Of a stretch of DNA of 23,867 bases, positions 1-7,378 are shown in pieces; position 1 is the first letter of the stretch, and each line of letters starts with the position of its first letter. The DNA comes from Acetobacteraceae bacterium (GTDB lineage: Bacteria > Pseudomonadota > Alphaproteobacteria > Acetobacterales > Acetobacteraceae). The notes beneath the pieces are model-generated. The model was not told where the DNA came from. It did no database searches and worked only from the letters and a program-made list of their open reading frames with translations. The stretch lies in the NCBI GenBank assembly GCA_003164305.1, contig PLSZ01000039.1, forward strand, positions 1 through 23,867. The letters run 5' to 3'. The position numbers and the translations under genes are program-made.

Positions 1-362
1 TCCAGCATGGCCTCCCGCAGGCGCATGCCGGCCTCGTGATCGCCCTCACCAAATCCGGCGGTGATGACGACGGCGCCGGCGCAGCCGCGACGAGCGAGTT
101 GGGCGATCAGGCCCGGCACGGTGTCGGGCGGCGTGGCGATGACCGCGAGGTCCGGATCCTCCGGCAGCGAGTCGATGTCGGGGTAAACGCGCAGGCCTTC
201 GATTTCGGCATCGCGCGGATTGACGGGCATCAATGTGCCGGTAAAGCCGGCCGCGATCATGTTCGTCAGCACGAGATGCCCAACGGCGCGAGGCCGGCTG
301 GACGCGCCAATCACCGCCACGCGGCGGGGGGCCAGAACACGATCGAGATTTCGGATTGTCAT
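1..362 (-). CDS. NDP-forming acyl-CoA ligase (CoA-binding domain), partial
   Basis: Only the N-terminal 120 residues are present; the gene runs off the left edge. The start ATG is at 362. Residues about 13-50 form a Rossmann-type CoA-binding domain with the signature VAVIGASSRPRAVGH, then a second strand ending in PVNPR, and later AVVITAGFGEG. This is the N-terminal CoA-binding fold of the acetyl-CoA/succinyl-CoA synthetase (NDP-forming) superfamily, which includes ADP-forming acyl-CoA ligases and Pat-type protein acetyltransferases with a C-terminal GNAT domain. The full family members have about 700-900 residues, so most of the protein, including the phospho-histidine and ATP-grasp parts, lies outside the window and the exact subtype cannot be decided. 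It is divergent from the SDR gene at 515. Confidence 0.85.
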   Translation of the reverse strand, partial: MTIRNLDRVLAPRRVAVIGASSRPRAVGHLVLTNMIAAGFTGTLMPVNPRDAEIEGLRVYPDIDSLPEDPDLAVIATPPDTVPGLIAQLARRGCAGAVVITAGFGEGDHEAGMRLREAML

Positions 363-514
363 GGTGGTGTCACCTCACGTTGTGACGTCACCCCCGGTTG
401 GGGGGGCTGAATAAGGACGGCAGCCGCCGGAGGCAAGCGAAACCTTTGAGTCGGCTGGACCCGGGGCGGCGCTTCGGCCAAAACCGCCGCACGGACAAAC
501 AAGGGAGACCGATC
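363..514. promoter_or_regulatory. Divergent intergenic region with 10-bp palindrome
   Basis: This 152-bp gap separates two divergently transcribed genes and must contain both promoters. It holds a perfect palindrome GTGACGTCAC at 382-391, directly followed by a C5/G7 inverted pair (391-395 with 400-406). I do not recognise a specific regulator, and no clear -35/-10 pair is visible. Confidence 0.35.
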
Positions 515-1243
515 ATGGCGGGACGCTTCGCCGGACGCACGGCGGTGGTGACGGGTGGCGTGTCGGGCATCGGCGCGGGCATCGCCGCTCGCCTGGCCGC
601 CGAGGGCGCGCGGCTGAGCCTGTGGGATTTGGACGCCGCGGGCCTCGCGAAATCCAACGAGGCGCATACCGTGACATTGGACGTCACCGACCCGGACGCC
701 GTGCATCGCGCCGCGTCCGAGACCGCCGAAGCGTTGGGAACGATCGACATTCTGGTTACCTCCGCCGGGATCACGGGTCCGAACATGCCGATGTGGGAGT
801 ATCCGGTCGCGGCGTGGGACAAGGTGATCGATGTCAATCTCAAGGGGGTTTTTTACTGCAATCGCGCTGTGGTGCCGTTCATGAGGGCACAAAATCGTGG
901 ACACATCGTTAACATCGCGTCGATAGCCGGCAAGGATGGCAATCCGAACGCGTCCGCTTATTCCGCCTCGAAAGCCGGCGTCATCGGATTGACCAAGTCA
1001 TTGGGCAAGGAACTGGCGGACACCCCGATCCGGGTGAACTGCGTGACGCCGGCGGCGGTGAAGACGCCGTTGTTTTCCCAGATGACGCAGCAGCAGATCG
1101 ACTGGATGCTGTCGAAAATCCCGATCGGGCGGTTCGGCGAGATCGATGAGGTGGCATCGCTGGTGCTTTGGCTCGCCAGCGATGAATGTTCGTTCTCGAC
1201 CGGCGGGGTGTTCGACATCTCCGGCGGCCGCGCGACTTATTGA
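515..1243 (+). CDS. SDR family NAD-dependent oxidoreductase
   Basis: A 242-residue classical short-chain dehydrogenase/reductase, a cytoplasmic enzyme that oxidises or reduces an alcohol/ketone. Visible signatures are TGGVSGIG (residues 13-20, dinucleotide loop), Asp38 at the end of strand 2 (favours NAD over NADP), TSAG (82-85), Asn108, Ser136 and the Tyr149-x3-Lys153 catalytic pair, plus the C-terminal D-I-S-G-G motif. Length is typical for the family. An upstream in-frame start at 398 is rejected because ATG 515 has an AAGGGAG ribosome-binding site at 501-507 and gives the standard SDR N-terminus. The amidase gene starts 12 nt downstream, so the two are probably cotranscribed. The substrate is unknown. 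Confidence 0.93.
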   Translation: MAGRFAGRTAVVTGGVSGIGAGIAARLAAEGARLSLWDLDAAGLAKSNEAHTVTLDVTDPDAVHRAASETAEALGTIDILVTSAGITGPNMPMWEYPVAAWDKVIDVNLKGVFYCNRAVVPFMRAQNRGHIVNIASIAGKDGNPNASAYSASKAGVIGLTKSLGKELADTPIRVNCVTPAAVKTPLFSQMTQQQIDWMLSKIPIGRFGEIDEVASLVLWLASDECSFSTGGVFDISGGRATY

Positions 1244-1255
1244 CGGAGCGTTCTC

Positions 1256-2662
1256 ATGGATTCTGAAACGATCGGCTTCATGCCCGCGACCGAGTGGGCG
1301 GAGCGGGTGCGAACGAAGCAAATGTCTCCCGTGGAGGCGATGCGCGCCTTGCTGGATCGGATCACGGCGGTGGAACCGAAAGTCAACGCTTTTGCTTACC
1401 TCGCGGCCGAGCAGGCGATGGACGCGGCGAAGGCGGCGGAAAAGGCGGTGATGGGCGGGGAGAGGCTCGGCCGGCTGCACGGCGTGCCGGTGACGATCAA
1501 GGACCTCGCCTGGACCAAGGACATGCCGACGCAAAACGGCAGCCTGACGTCGAAAGGGTTCCAGCCGGTGGAGGACACGCCGGTCGTGCCGCGGTTGAAG
1601 TCCGAGGGCGCGATTATTCTGGGCAAGACGACGACCTCTGAGTTCGGCTGGAAGGGCGTGTCGGAGAGCCCGCTGACCGGTATCACGCATAATCCGTGGA
1701 AGCATGGAATGAACGCCGGCGCGTCCTCCGCGGGAGCCGGTGCCGCCGCGGCGGCGGGATTCGGGCCATTGCATCAGGGCAGTGACGGTGCCGGATCGAT
1801 CCGCATGCCGTCGCATTTCTGCGGCGTGTTCGGACTGAAGCCGAGCTTCGGCCGGGTGCCGTATTATCCGGTCGGCACCGGCGATCTGACATCGCATATG
1901 GGTCCGATGACTCGCACCGTCGCGGATGGCGCGCTGTTGCTGGAGTTGATGGCGGGACCGCATCATCTGGACTTCACGACGCTGGAGGCGTGGCCGGCCG
2001 CTTATTCGGCGCGGCTGGCGGAGGGGATCAAAGGCGCGCGGATCGCCTATTCGCCGGATCTCGGCGTGGCGCGGGTCGATCCCGAGGTGGCGGCGCTGGT
2101 GAAAGCATCGGCGCTACGGTTCAGCGAACTCGGCGCGCACGTGGAGGAAGTGTCGATCCCGTGGGGTGGACCGGGCCCGGAACTGATCCGGTTCTTTTGG
2201 TCGGCGCATATGACCGTCCGCAAACCGCTGCTGGCGAAATGGGAAAAGCAAATGGACCCCGGGTTGGTGGCGTGTATTCACGACGCCGAGAATTTCCGGG
2301 TCGATGAGTATCAGGCCGCGCGCGAGCGGAAGATGCGGTACGTCGCCGACATTCATCGGTGGTTCGAAAGTTGGGACTTTCTGTTGACGCCCTCAGTTTC
2401 GGTCGCGGCGTTTCCGGCGGAAAAACTGATGCCCGATCACTGGCCCTCGCATCCCTGGGACTGGATTTCCTGGGCGGAGTTTTCCTATCCGTTCAATATG
2501 TCGTGGAACCCGGCGGCGAACGTGCCATGCGGGTTTACCGCCGAGGGGTTGCCAGTCGGGCTGCAAATCGTCGGCAAACGGTTCGACGACCTGGGCGTGC
2601 TGCAGGCGTCGGCGGCGTTCGAGGCGGCGCAGCCATGGGCGGGGAAACGGCCGGCGCTGTGA
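1256..2662 (+). CDS. Amidase signature family hydrolase
   Basis: A 468-residue amidase-signature enzyme, hydrolysing an amide to a carboxylate and ammonia. The Ser-cisSer-Lys triad is readable: Lys82 in T-I-K-D-L, cis-Ser157 in A-G-A-S-S-A-G, and nucleophile Ser181 in G-A-G-S-I-R-M-P. The spacings (75 and 24 residues) equal those of the mammalian FAAH triad. The canonical glycine-rich GGSSGG stretch has become AGASSAG and the loop before the nucleophile reads GSDGAGS instead of the usual GTDTGGS, so this is a divergent subfamily, but all three catalytic residues remain. Length is typical. Its position 12 nt behind the SDR suggests a joint catabolic role; the substrate cannot be inferred. Confidence 0.93.
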   Translation: MDSETIGFMPATEWAERVRTKQMSPVEAMRALLDRITAVEPKVNAFAYLAAEQAMDAAKAAEKAVMGGERLGRLHGVPVTIKDLAWTKDMPTQNGSLTSKGFQPVEDTPVVPRLKSEGAIILGKTTTSEFGWKGVSESPLTGITHNPWKHGMNAGASSAGAGAAAAAGFGPLHQGSDGAGSIRMPSHFCGVFGLKPSFGRVPYYPVGTGDLTSHMGPMTRTVADGALLLELMAGPHHLDFTTLEAWPAAYSARLAEGIKGARIAYSPDLGVARVDPEVAALVKASALRFSELGAHVEEVSIPWGGPGPELIRFFWSAHMTVRKPLLAKWEKQMDPGLVACIHDAENFRVDEYQAARERKMRYVADIHRWFESWDFLLTPSVSVAAFPAEKLMPDHWPSHPWDWISWAEFSYPFNMSWNPAANVPCGFTAEGLPVGLQIVGKRFDDLGVLQASAAFEAAQPWAGKRPAL

Positions 2663-2722
2663 GGCGGGGCGCTGGCCTTTCGTCGTCGTGGCATGACGAG
2701 CGGTGCGGTACCATTCATCCCT

Positions 2723-2750
2723 CGTCATGGTCCGGCTTGACCGGACCATC
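2723..2750 (+). repeat. REP-like palindromic element, copy 1
   Basis: A 28-bp element starting CGTCATGG. Its core is a perfect 9-bp stem, ATGGTCCGG / CCGGACCAT, around the 5-nt loop CTTGA. Similar GTCATGG...CTTGA...CCATC palindromes are widespread between genes in many alphaproteobacteria. Confidence 0.8.
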
Positions 2751-2788
2751 AGCACGAACACATCGGTGAGAGCGATTTTGGGGACACC

Positions 2789-2816
2789 GATGGCCCGGTC
2801 AAGCCGGACCATGACG
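2789..2816 (-). repeat. REP-like palindromic element, copy 2 (inverted)
   Basis: The inverted partner of copy 1, 38 bp away, identical to it at 27 of 28 positions after reverse complementing. The stem here has one G-U-type mismatch (ATGGCCCGG with CCGGACCAT). Copies 1 and 2 together can fold into a long stem or into two separate hairpins. Confidence 0.8.
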
Positions 2817-2913
2817 GAGCAGGAACGGTGCCGTTGGGTCGTCGATACTATTTTCCCGCCAATGGGTTCGCCCGGGGAAGACCGGAAGAGGCTGACGTGA
2901 ACCGTTCCGTTAT

Positions 2914-2941
2914 CGTCATGGCCGGGCTTGACCCGGCCATC
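2914..2941 (+). repeat. REP-like palindromic element, copy 3
   Basis: Same orientation as copy 1. The stem is ATGGCCGGG / CCCGGCCAT around the same CTTGA loop. Relative to copy 1, two stem positions differ and both changes are compensated on the opposite arm, so base pairing is preserved. Confidence 0.8.
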
Positions 2942-2983
2942 TGTCACCGTACATGCCGCTGACGAAACGAACGCGCGCCGACC

Positions 2984-4132
2984 TCAGTTGATGTTGTAAA
3001 GCGCCGCCACGTTGTCGTGCACGATTTTCCGCCGCGTGCTCTCAGAGAAATTCGCCAGATTTTCGCCCAGTACCTTATGCGAGTCCGGCCACACGCAGTC
3101 AGGATGCGGATAATCCGAGCCCCACATGATCCGATCCTCGCCGATCAGCGGAACGATCGGCTCCAGGAACTTATCCTGCTGATACGTGACAAAACCCTGA
3201 CGGCGGAAATAATCCGACGGTTTCATCTTAAGGCCGATCGACTTTCCGCGATCCTCGTATTCGGTGTCCAGCCGGTCGAACACGTACGGCAGCCAGGTCA
3301 CGCCCGACTCGCCGAGCACGAAATTGAAGTCGGGGAAGCGTTCGCACGCGCCGGACGCCAAAATCGTCGTCAGCACTTCCATCGTATCGAGCTGGAACAA
3401 CGCCGAGCGGACCAGCCGCCATTCGGTGAAATACTCCTTCTCCATCTCGGGATTCAGCGGCGCCTTCACCGCCTTGAAGCCCGTGGAGTGGAACGAAATC
3501 GGGAATTTGCACTCGGCCGAGGCCCGCCACAGCGCGTCCCAGTCGCGGTGCCACAACGGGAGTTCCATTCCCTTGAACGCGAGGTCGCCGCCACGCAGGC
3601 CCATCTTCGCGCAACGGCGCACTTCCGCGGCCGCCGCTTCCGGGGTGGAGTTCGGCACCAGAATCAGGGGAAACACCCGGTTGGGGTCGGACCGCTTCGC
3701 GAAATCCGCCACCCAGTCGTTGTAGGTGGCACAGCAGAACTCGCGAATCGCGAGATCGCCGATGATCTCGTTCAGGCGCAGGCAGCCATAGATCACCTCG
3801 GCGCGAACGCCGTCCCGATCGAGGTCCTTGACCCGCCAGTCCGGGTCGGTCGGCCGCGCCACGGCGCCGCGCCGGTAGTCCCACTCGAACCCGAGATCTT
3901 TCATCTCGTCGATGTGTTTGAACGAGCCTTTCTGGTATTTCGTGAACCCCGGGCCGACGCCGTTCCACATGCCCTGATCGGCGCCATCGACGATCCAGTG
4001 CAGGCCGTCGTCCTTTTCCTCGGTGCGTGGCACCTGGGTCTTCCAGTTATGCGGCGCGGCGTCCGACCACAGATCGGGCGGGCAATAGGTCATGTCGATG
4101 TGATTATCCGCGGAGATCAATCGTTCAACCAT
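2984..4132 (-). CDS. Amidohydrolase_2 family metal-dependent hydrolase
   Basis: A 382-residue TIM-barrel amidohydrolase of the ACMSD-like Amidohydrolase_2 family (PF04909), whose members hydrolyse or decarboxylate ring-derived acids using one divalent metal. Visible signatures are the N-terminal ISADNHID, an internal F-H-S-T-G (candidate metal His), G-E-S-G-V-T-W-L-P in the C-terminal half, and W-G-S-D-Y-P-H-P-D, carrying the catalytic Asp typical of the family. An upstream extension to 4339 is rejected: ATG 4132 has an AGGAG site 7 nt upstream, matches the usual family N-terminus, and the extension would run through the divergent DUF1993 gene. Substrate unknown; similar proteins are often found in catabolic clusters. 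Confidence 0.9.
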   Translation of the reverse strand: MVERLISADNHIDMTYCPPDLWSDAAPHNWKTQVPRTEEKDDGLHWIVDGADQGMWNGVGPGFTKYQKGSFKHIDEMKDLGFEWDYRRGAVARPTDPDWRVKDLDRDGVRAEVIYGCLRLNEIIGDLAIREFCCATYNDWVADFAKRSDPNRVFPLILVPNSTPEAAAAEVRRCAKMGLRGGDLAFKGMELPLWHRDWDALWRASAECKFPISFHSTGFKAVKAPLNPEMEKEYFTEWRLVRSALFQLDTMEVLTTILASGACERFPDFNFVLGESGVTWLPYVFDRLDTEYEDRGKSIGLKMKPSDYFRRQGFVTYQQDKFLEPIVPLIGEDRIMWGSDYPHPDCVWPDSHKVLGENLANFSESTRRKIVHDNVAALYNIN

Positions 4133-4262
4133 TGGACGCTCCTGTGCTGCCGTTTCGTTGGTGGAAACGCTAGTCCGGGCTTGCCGCCGCGGCAAGCTCT
4201 GGCCGACGATGTCTGGATCGAGTAGGTTGCGGAGCGCCAAACCAACAACAGGAGAAAGTCCC
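4133..4262. promoter_or_regulatory. Divergent promoter region with two inverted repeats
   Basis: A 130-bp region between divergent genes. It carries a perfect 8-bp inverted repeat GCTTGCCG-CCG-CGGCAAGC (4179-4197) and a second one, CGTTTC-N7-GAAACG (4151-4169). Either could be an operator shared by both promoters. I cannot name the regulator. Confidence 0.45.
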
Positions 4263-4781
4263 ATGGCATTTTCGATGTACGACGCGTCCGCGCCGATCTG
4301 CGCGCAACAACTGGGCGCGCTGGCGCATTTCATCGGCAAAGCCGCGGATCATTGCGCCACCCACAAGATCGACGAGGCGGCGCTGCTGACCGATCGGCTC
4401 TATCCCGACATGTTCTGTCTGGCCCGGCAGATCCGTCAGGCGGCGGATTTTGGCCGCTTCACCCCAGGCCGGTTGGCCGGCGTCGCGGGGCCGGATTTCG
4501 TCGCGGTCGATGACACCAGCTTCGCGGCGGCGAAAAAACGGGTCGAGGACTCGCTGGCGTTCGTCAACACGCTGACCCGCGCGCAGATCGACGGATCGGA
4601 GGACAAGGTCATCAGTTGGATGGCCGGCAGCGCGGAGCGGAAGTTGAAGGGCGTCGATTATCTGCGGCAGTTCGGGCTGCCGAACTTCTTCTTCTTCGTC
4701 ACGACCGCGTACAATATTTTGCGGCATCGCGGCGTGCCGGTCGGCAAGCCGGACTTCCTCGGACCGGTGAACTGGCTTTAA
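4263..4781 (+). CDS. DUF1993 family protein
   Basis: A 172-residue protein that matches the DUF1993 family, small mostly helical proteins thought to share the DinB-like four-helix fold. Recognisable family features are the N-terminal MYDASAPI segment, L-Y-P-D-M-F-C-L-A-R-Q, a D-x-x-K...W stretch in the middle, and the C-terminal N-F-F-F-F-V-T-T-A-Y-N-I-L-R-H-R-G-V followed by G-K-x-D-F-L-G. The start is ATG 4263, preceded by AGGAG at 4250-4254; an in-frame start at 4158 is rejected. No enzymatic activity is established for the family. It is divergent from the amidohydrolase and convergent with the dioxygenase, so it is probably a single-gene transcript ending at the hairpin at 4791. Confidence 0.9.
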   Translation: MAFSMYDASAPICAQQLGALAHFIGKAADHCATHKIDEAALLTDRLYPDMFCLARQIRQAADFGRFTPGRLAGVAGPDFVAVDDTSFAAAKKRVEDSLAFVNTLTRAQIDGSEDKVISWMAGSAERKLKGVDYLRQFGLPNFFFFVTTAYNILRHRGVPVGKPDFLGPVNWL

Positions 4782-4790
4782 GCTTCGAAC

Positions 4791-4816
4791 GGGTCCGGGG
4801 CTTCGGTCTCGGACCC
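4791..4816. terminator. Bidirectional hairpin with UUCG tetraloop
   Basis: Between two convergent stop codons (4781 and 4818) lies GGGTCCG...CGGACCC. The stem continues inward through G-U and G-C pairs to a C-TTCG-G tetraloop (4801-4806), giving about 11 paired positions. The right flank starts with ATTA but there is no long T tract on either side. Position and stability suggest a shared terminator. Confidence 0.7.
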
Positions 4817-4817
4817 A

Positions 4818-5708
4818 TTACGCTGCCTCACTGAGCGTCGAACCGGTGTCCAGGGTCGTGGCGCGGCGCAAATCGCGCGCTTTCGTTTCGTCGTGTGGGC
4901 GGCCGCGATGCATCGTGCAGCGGTTGTCCCAGATCACCAGATCGCCCAACCGCCATTTGTGGCTGTAAACGAAACGCCGTTGCGTCGCATGCTCGTTCAG
5001 GTCGAGCAACAGCAAGCGCCCGTCCGCCACCGGCCAACCGACGATGTGCGACGCATGGGCTGACAGGTACAAGGTTTTTCGCTTCGATCCCGGATGCGTG
5101 CGGACCAGACGTTGCGGTGACGGCGGATATTGATCGCGCTCACCCTGAGGGAATTCCGTGAACCCCACCTGGGCGCGCGACCAGAACACGTCATGTTGCA
5201 CGATCAGATCGTTGATCGCGGCCTTCGTCGCATCGGGCAGCGCGTCGTAAGCGGCGCGCATGTCGGCGAACTCTGTTTCGCCGTTGCCGAACGGGGAGGG
5301 CGGCGGCAAGGCGACCGCGTGCAGCATCCCCAGCACGACCGGAACCGGCATGTAGGACGCGTCGGTGTGCCAGAGGCGATTGCCGAGTCCATCGAGGCGG
5401 CGGCGGTCGAAAAGGTCGCGGACCTGATGGTCTTCGTTGAGGTTCGAGATATCGCCGATTTGCGGGATCGCGAGGCGTCGGCGGCCGGGTCGCGCGGCGG
5501 CTCGGCCGATTTCCAACGGGCCGAAGCGGGCGGCGAAATCGCGAAGTTGCGCGTCAGTCAGCGATTGTTCGCGAAATACGAGCACGGAAAATTCATCGAC
5601 GGCGCGCCAGATTTCGGCGATGTCCGCGTCGCCGAGCGTGGCGCCGAGATCGAGGCCGGTGAGCTCGGCGGCGAAGCGGTCCCCGATCGGGTTGATGGCG
5701 ATGGACAT
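4818..5708 (-). CDS. TauD/TfdA family Fe(II)/2-oxoglutarate dioxygenase
   Basis: A 296-residue non-heme iron dioxygenase of the TauD/TfdA family, which hydroxylates a substrate while decarboxylating 2-oxoglutarate to succinate. The iron triad is complete: His114 and Asp116 in W-H-T-D-A-S-Y, and His267 in D-N-R-C-T-M-H-R-G. Arg282 in R-R-A-T-T sits 15 residues after the distal His, exactly as the 2-oxoglutarate-binding Arg270 follows His255 in TauD. Length is typical. ATG 5708 has GGGAG shortly upstream. TauD itself acts on taurine and TfdA on 2,4-D; the specificity here cannot be read off. It shares a divergent promoter region with the membrane protein at 5807. Confidence 0.93.
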   Translation of the reverse strand: MSIAINPIGDRFAAELTGLDLGATLGDADIAEIWRAVDEFSVLVFREQSLTDAQLRDFAARFGPLEIGRAAARPGRRRLAIPQIGDISNLNEDHQVRDLFDRRRLDGLGNRLWHTDASYMPVPVVLGMLHAVALPPPSPFGNGETEFADMRAAYDALPDATKAAINDLIVQHDVFWSRAQVGFTEFPQGERDQYPPSPQRLVRTHPGSKRKTLYLSAHASHIVGWPVADGRLLLLDLNEHATQRRFVYSHKWRLGDLVIWDNRCTMHRGRPHDETKARDLRRATTLDTGSTLSEAA

Positions 5709-5726
5709 GGCCGTTGCTCCCTTGGT

Positions 5727-5756
5727 TTGTCAGATGAACCCAGGCTGGACTATTGT
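5727..5756 (+). promoter_or_regulatory. Candidate promoter for membrane protein gene
   Basis: TTGTCA at 5727-5732 and TATTGT at 5751-5756 with an 18-nt spacer resemble a housekeeping promoter, about 50 bp upstream of the start codon at 5807. This is pattern matching only. Confidence 0.3.
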
Positions 5757-5806
5757 GCTGGATAATAACAGGGCGGCGAGCCGGAACAAATAAAGGAGGC
5801 AGTCTC

Positions 5807-6268
5807 ATGGACAGTATCCAGAAGCGGGTCGGACTTGGTTTTCTCGTGGCGGTCGTTTCGGTGTTGACGTTCCACCAGGGGATGTGGGCGTTGCTGCATT
5901 TTCTCAATCTGCCGGGAGGTCTGGGCATGCCGGCGCCGTATCCGATCGATCCGTTGCCGCCGTTCGGTGTGCCACGCATTATCAGTCTGTGTTTTTGGGG
6001 TGGTGTGTGGGGCGCTTTGTTTGGCGCTGTCTGGCGCGGCCGTGCGGGCACTTATTGGTGGGGTGGGATTCTGTTGGGCGTGACAGCGGCGTTGTTCGGG
6101 CTATTCGTTGTCGCCGCGATTAAAGGCCTTCCCATCGCCGGCGGCTGGATGTGGAACAACTGGGTGAAGTCGTTGCTGATCAATGGCAGTTGGGGTCTGG
6201 GTGTTGGCCTCTATCTGACGGCCTTGTCCACGCAGTCCACGCGGCGCGAGGAATACGCCAACCGCTAA
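5807..6268 (+). CDS. Conserved hypothetical four-helix membrane protein
   Basis: A 153-residue hydrophobic protein with about four predicted transmembrane segments: near residues 9-31 (starting GFLVAVVSVL), 55-75 (IISLCFWGGVWGALFGAVW), 82-103 (YWWGGILLGVTAALFGLFVV) and 122-140. It has a short polar C-terminus. An F-H-Q-G-M-W-A-L-L-H stretch after the first helix is the most distinctive feature. I do not recognise a named family. The start is ATG 5807 with a strong AAAGGAGG site at 5792-5799; the in-frame start at 5753 is rejected. The LLM oxidoreductase follows 60 nt downstream on the same strand and may be cotranscribed. Confidence 0.85.
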   Translation: MDSIQKRVGLGFLVAVVSVLTFHQGMWALLHFLNLPGGLGMPAPYPIDPLPPFGVPRIISLCFWGGVWGALFGAVWRGRAGTYWWGGILLGVTAALFGLFVVAAIKGLPIAGGWMWNNWVKSLLINGSWGLGVGLYLTALSTQSTRREEYANR

Positions 6269-6328
6269 CGGTTGACGGGCGACGCGCGGGATGCCGAAAT
6301 CGCGCGCGTCGCACGGAAAGGTTCAGGC

Positions 6329-7378
6329 ATGGAATTCGGCGTTTTTCATGAATTTCCCTCGTTGGTGGGGCGTCCCGACTCGGATGCGTTCGAGGAGGCG
6401 TTCGATATCGTCGATGGCGCCGAACGCTGGGGGCTCGATGTCATGTGGCTCGCCGAGTTGCATTTCGATCCGCCACGCTCCGTGCTGTCGTCGCCGATGT
6501 GCATCGCCAGCGCGATCGCCGCGCGAACGAAACGGATCAAGATCGGTGTCGCGGTGCAGGTGCTGCCTCTGGGCAATCCACTGCGCATCGCCGAGGAGGC
6601 CGCGACCGTCGATCACATCAGTCACGGGCGATTGATTTTCGGTGCCGGCCGCAGCGGCGTGGCGAAGACGTATGAGGCGTATAACGTTCCATATGCCGAG
6701 AGTAAGGAACGTTTCAACGAGACGCTGGATATCGTCCGTCGCGCGTGGACCGAAACGAAGTTTTCCCATTCCGGCAAGTACTTTCAGTTTGAAGACGTGA
6801 CGGTCACGCCGCGGCCGTTTCAATCGCCGATGCCACCGATCCGTGTCGCCGCCACAAGCCCAGATACGTTTGTTTCGATCGGCGCTCTGGGCATGCCGAT
6901 TTTTATCGCGATCCGGCATGAGGACGCACGGCATTTCATTCCGCAAATAGCGTCGTATCGCAAAGCGTGGAAGGAAGCTGGGCATAAGGGAGAAGGGCAG
7001 GTGTTCCTGCGCGCGCCCGGTTTCGTCGCGGCCTCGGCGGATGAGGCGAAGGCGCGGTACGAGGCAAGCCTGCTGCATTACTTTCACGCACAGGGGCGGT
7101 TGCTGGCGGATTCAGCGCATCGGTTGGGGTTGGAACCGACCAATCCTCGATTTAAGACGTCGGATGGGCTGATGACGATGACGTTCGATAAAGCGCTGGA
7201 AGGTTCGGTGATGATCGGCACGCCCGACGCGGTCGCGCGCAAGATCGAGGCGTTGCGCGACGACATGGGGCTGGACGGCGTGCTGGTCGAACTCAATTGC
7301 GGCGGCAAGGTCGTGCACGCGCACGAAATGGAAGCGCTGCGGTTGCTGTGCCAGGAGGTTCGGCCGCGGTTTCATTGA
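6329..7378 (+). CDS. LLM class flavin-dependent oxidoreductase
   Basis: A 349-residue luciferase-like monooxygenase: a TIM-barrel enzyme that uses reduced FMN and oxygen to oxidise a small organic molecule. Family signatures are the N-terminal MEFGVFHEF, W-L-A-E-L-H-F around residue 40, I-G-V-A-V-Q-V-L-P-L-G-N-P-L-R-I-A-E-E, the D-x-I-S-x-G-R-L-x-F-G-x-G-R-S-G phosphate-binding region near residue 105, and I-G-T-P-D-A-V-A-R-K-I near the C-terminus. Start ATG 6329 follows a GAAAGG site; an alternative TTG at 6272 is rejected because it would add a non-family extension. Its stop (TGA 7376-7378) directly abuts the stop of the converging SMP-30 gene. It needs a flavin reductase in trans; one is encoded at 14774-15421, but a link is only a guess. 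Confidence 0.92.
   Translation: MEFGVFHEFPSLVGRPDSDAFEEAFDIVDGAERWGLDVMWLAELHFDPPRSVLSSPMCIASAIAARTKRIKIGVAVQVLPLGNPLRIAEEAATVDHISHGRLIFGAGRSGVAKTYEAYNVPYAESKERFNETLDIVRRAWTETKFSHSGKYFQFEDVTVTPRPFQSPMPPIRVAATSPDTFVSIGALGMPIFIAIRHEDARHFIPQIASYRKAWKEAGHKGEGQVFLRAPGFVAASADEAKARYEASLLHYFHAQGRLLADSAHRLGLEPTNPRFKTSDGLMTMTFDKALEGSVMIGTPDAVARKIEALRDDMGLDGVLVELNCGGKVVHAHEMEALRLLCQEVRPRFH

Larger units (their letters stand above)
2663..2983. other. Gene-free gap with palindromic repeats
   Basis: This 321-bp gap lies between the convergent amidase and amidohydrolase genes. Short open frames in it show no recognisable protein. It is dominated by three copies of a palindromic element, listed separately. 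The hairpins may also serve as transcription terminators for the flanking genes. Confidence 0.7.

Noticed and set aside
2723..2941. Considered a small CRISPR array because of three 28-bp repeats
   Set aside because: The units are palindromic, lie in both orientations and have irregular spacings (38 and 97 bp); no cas genes are present.
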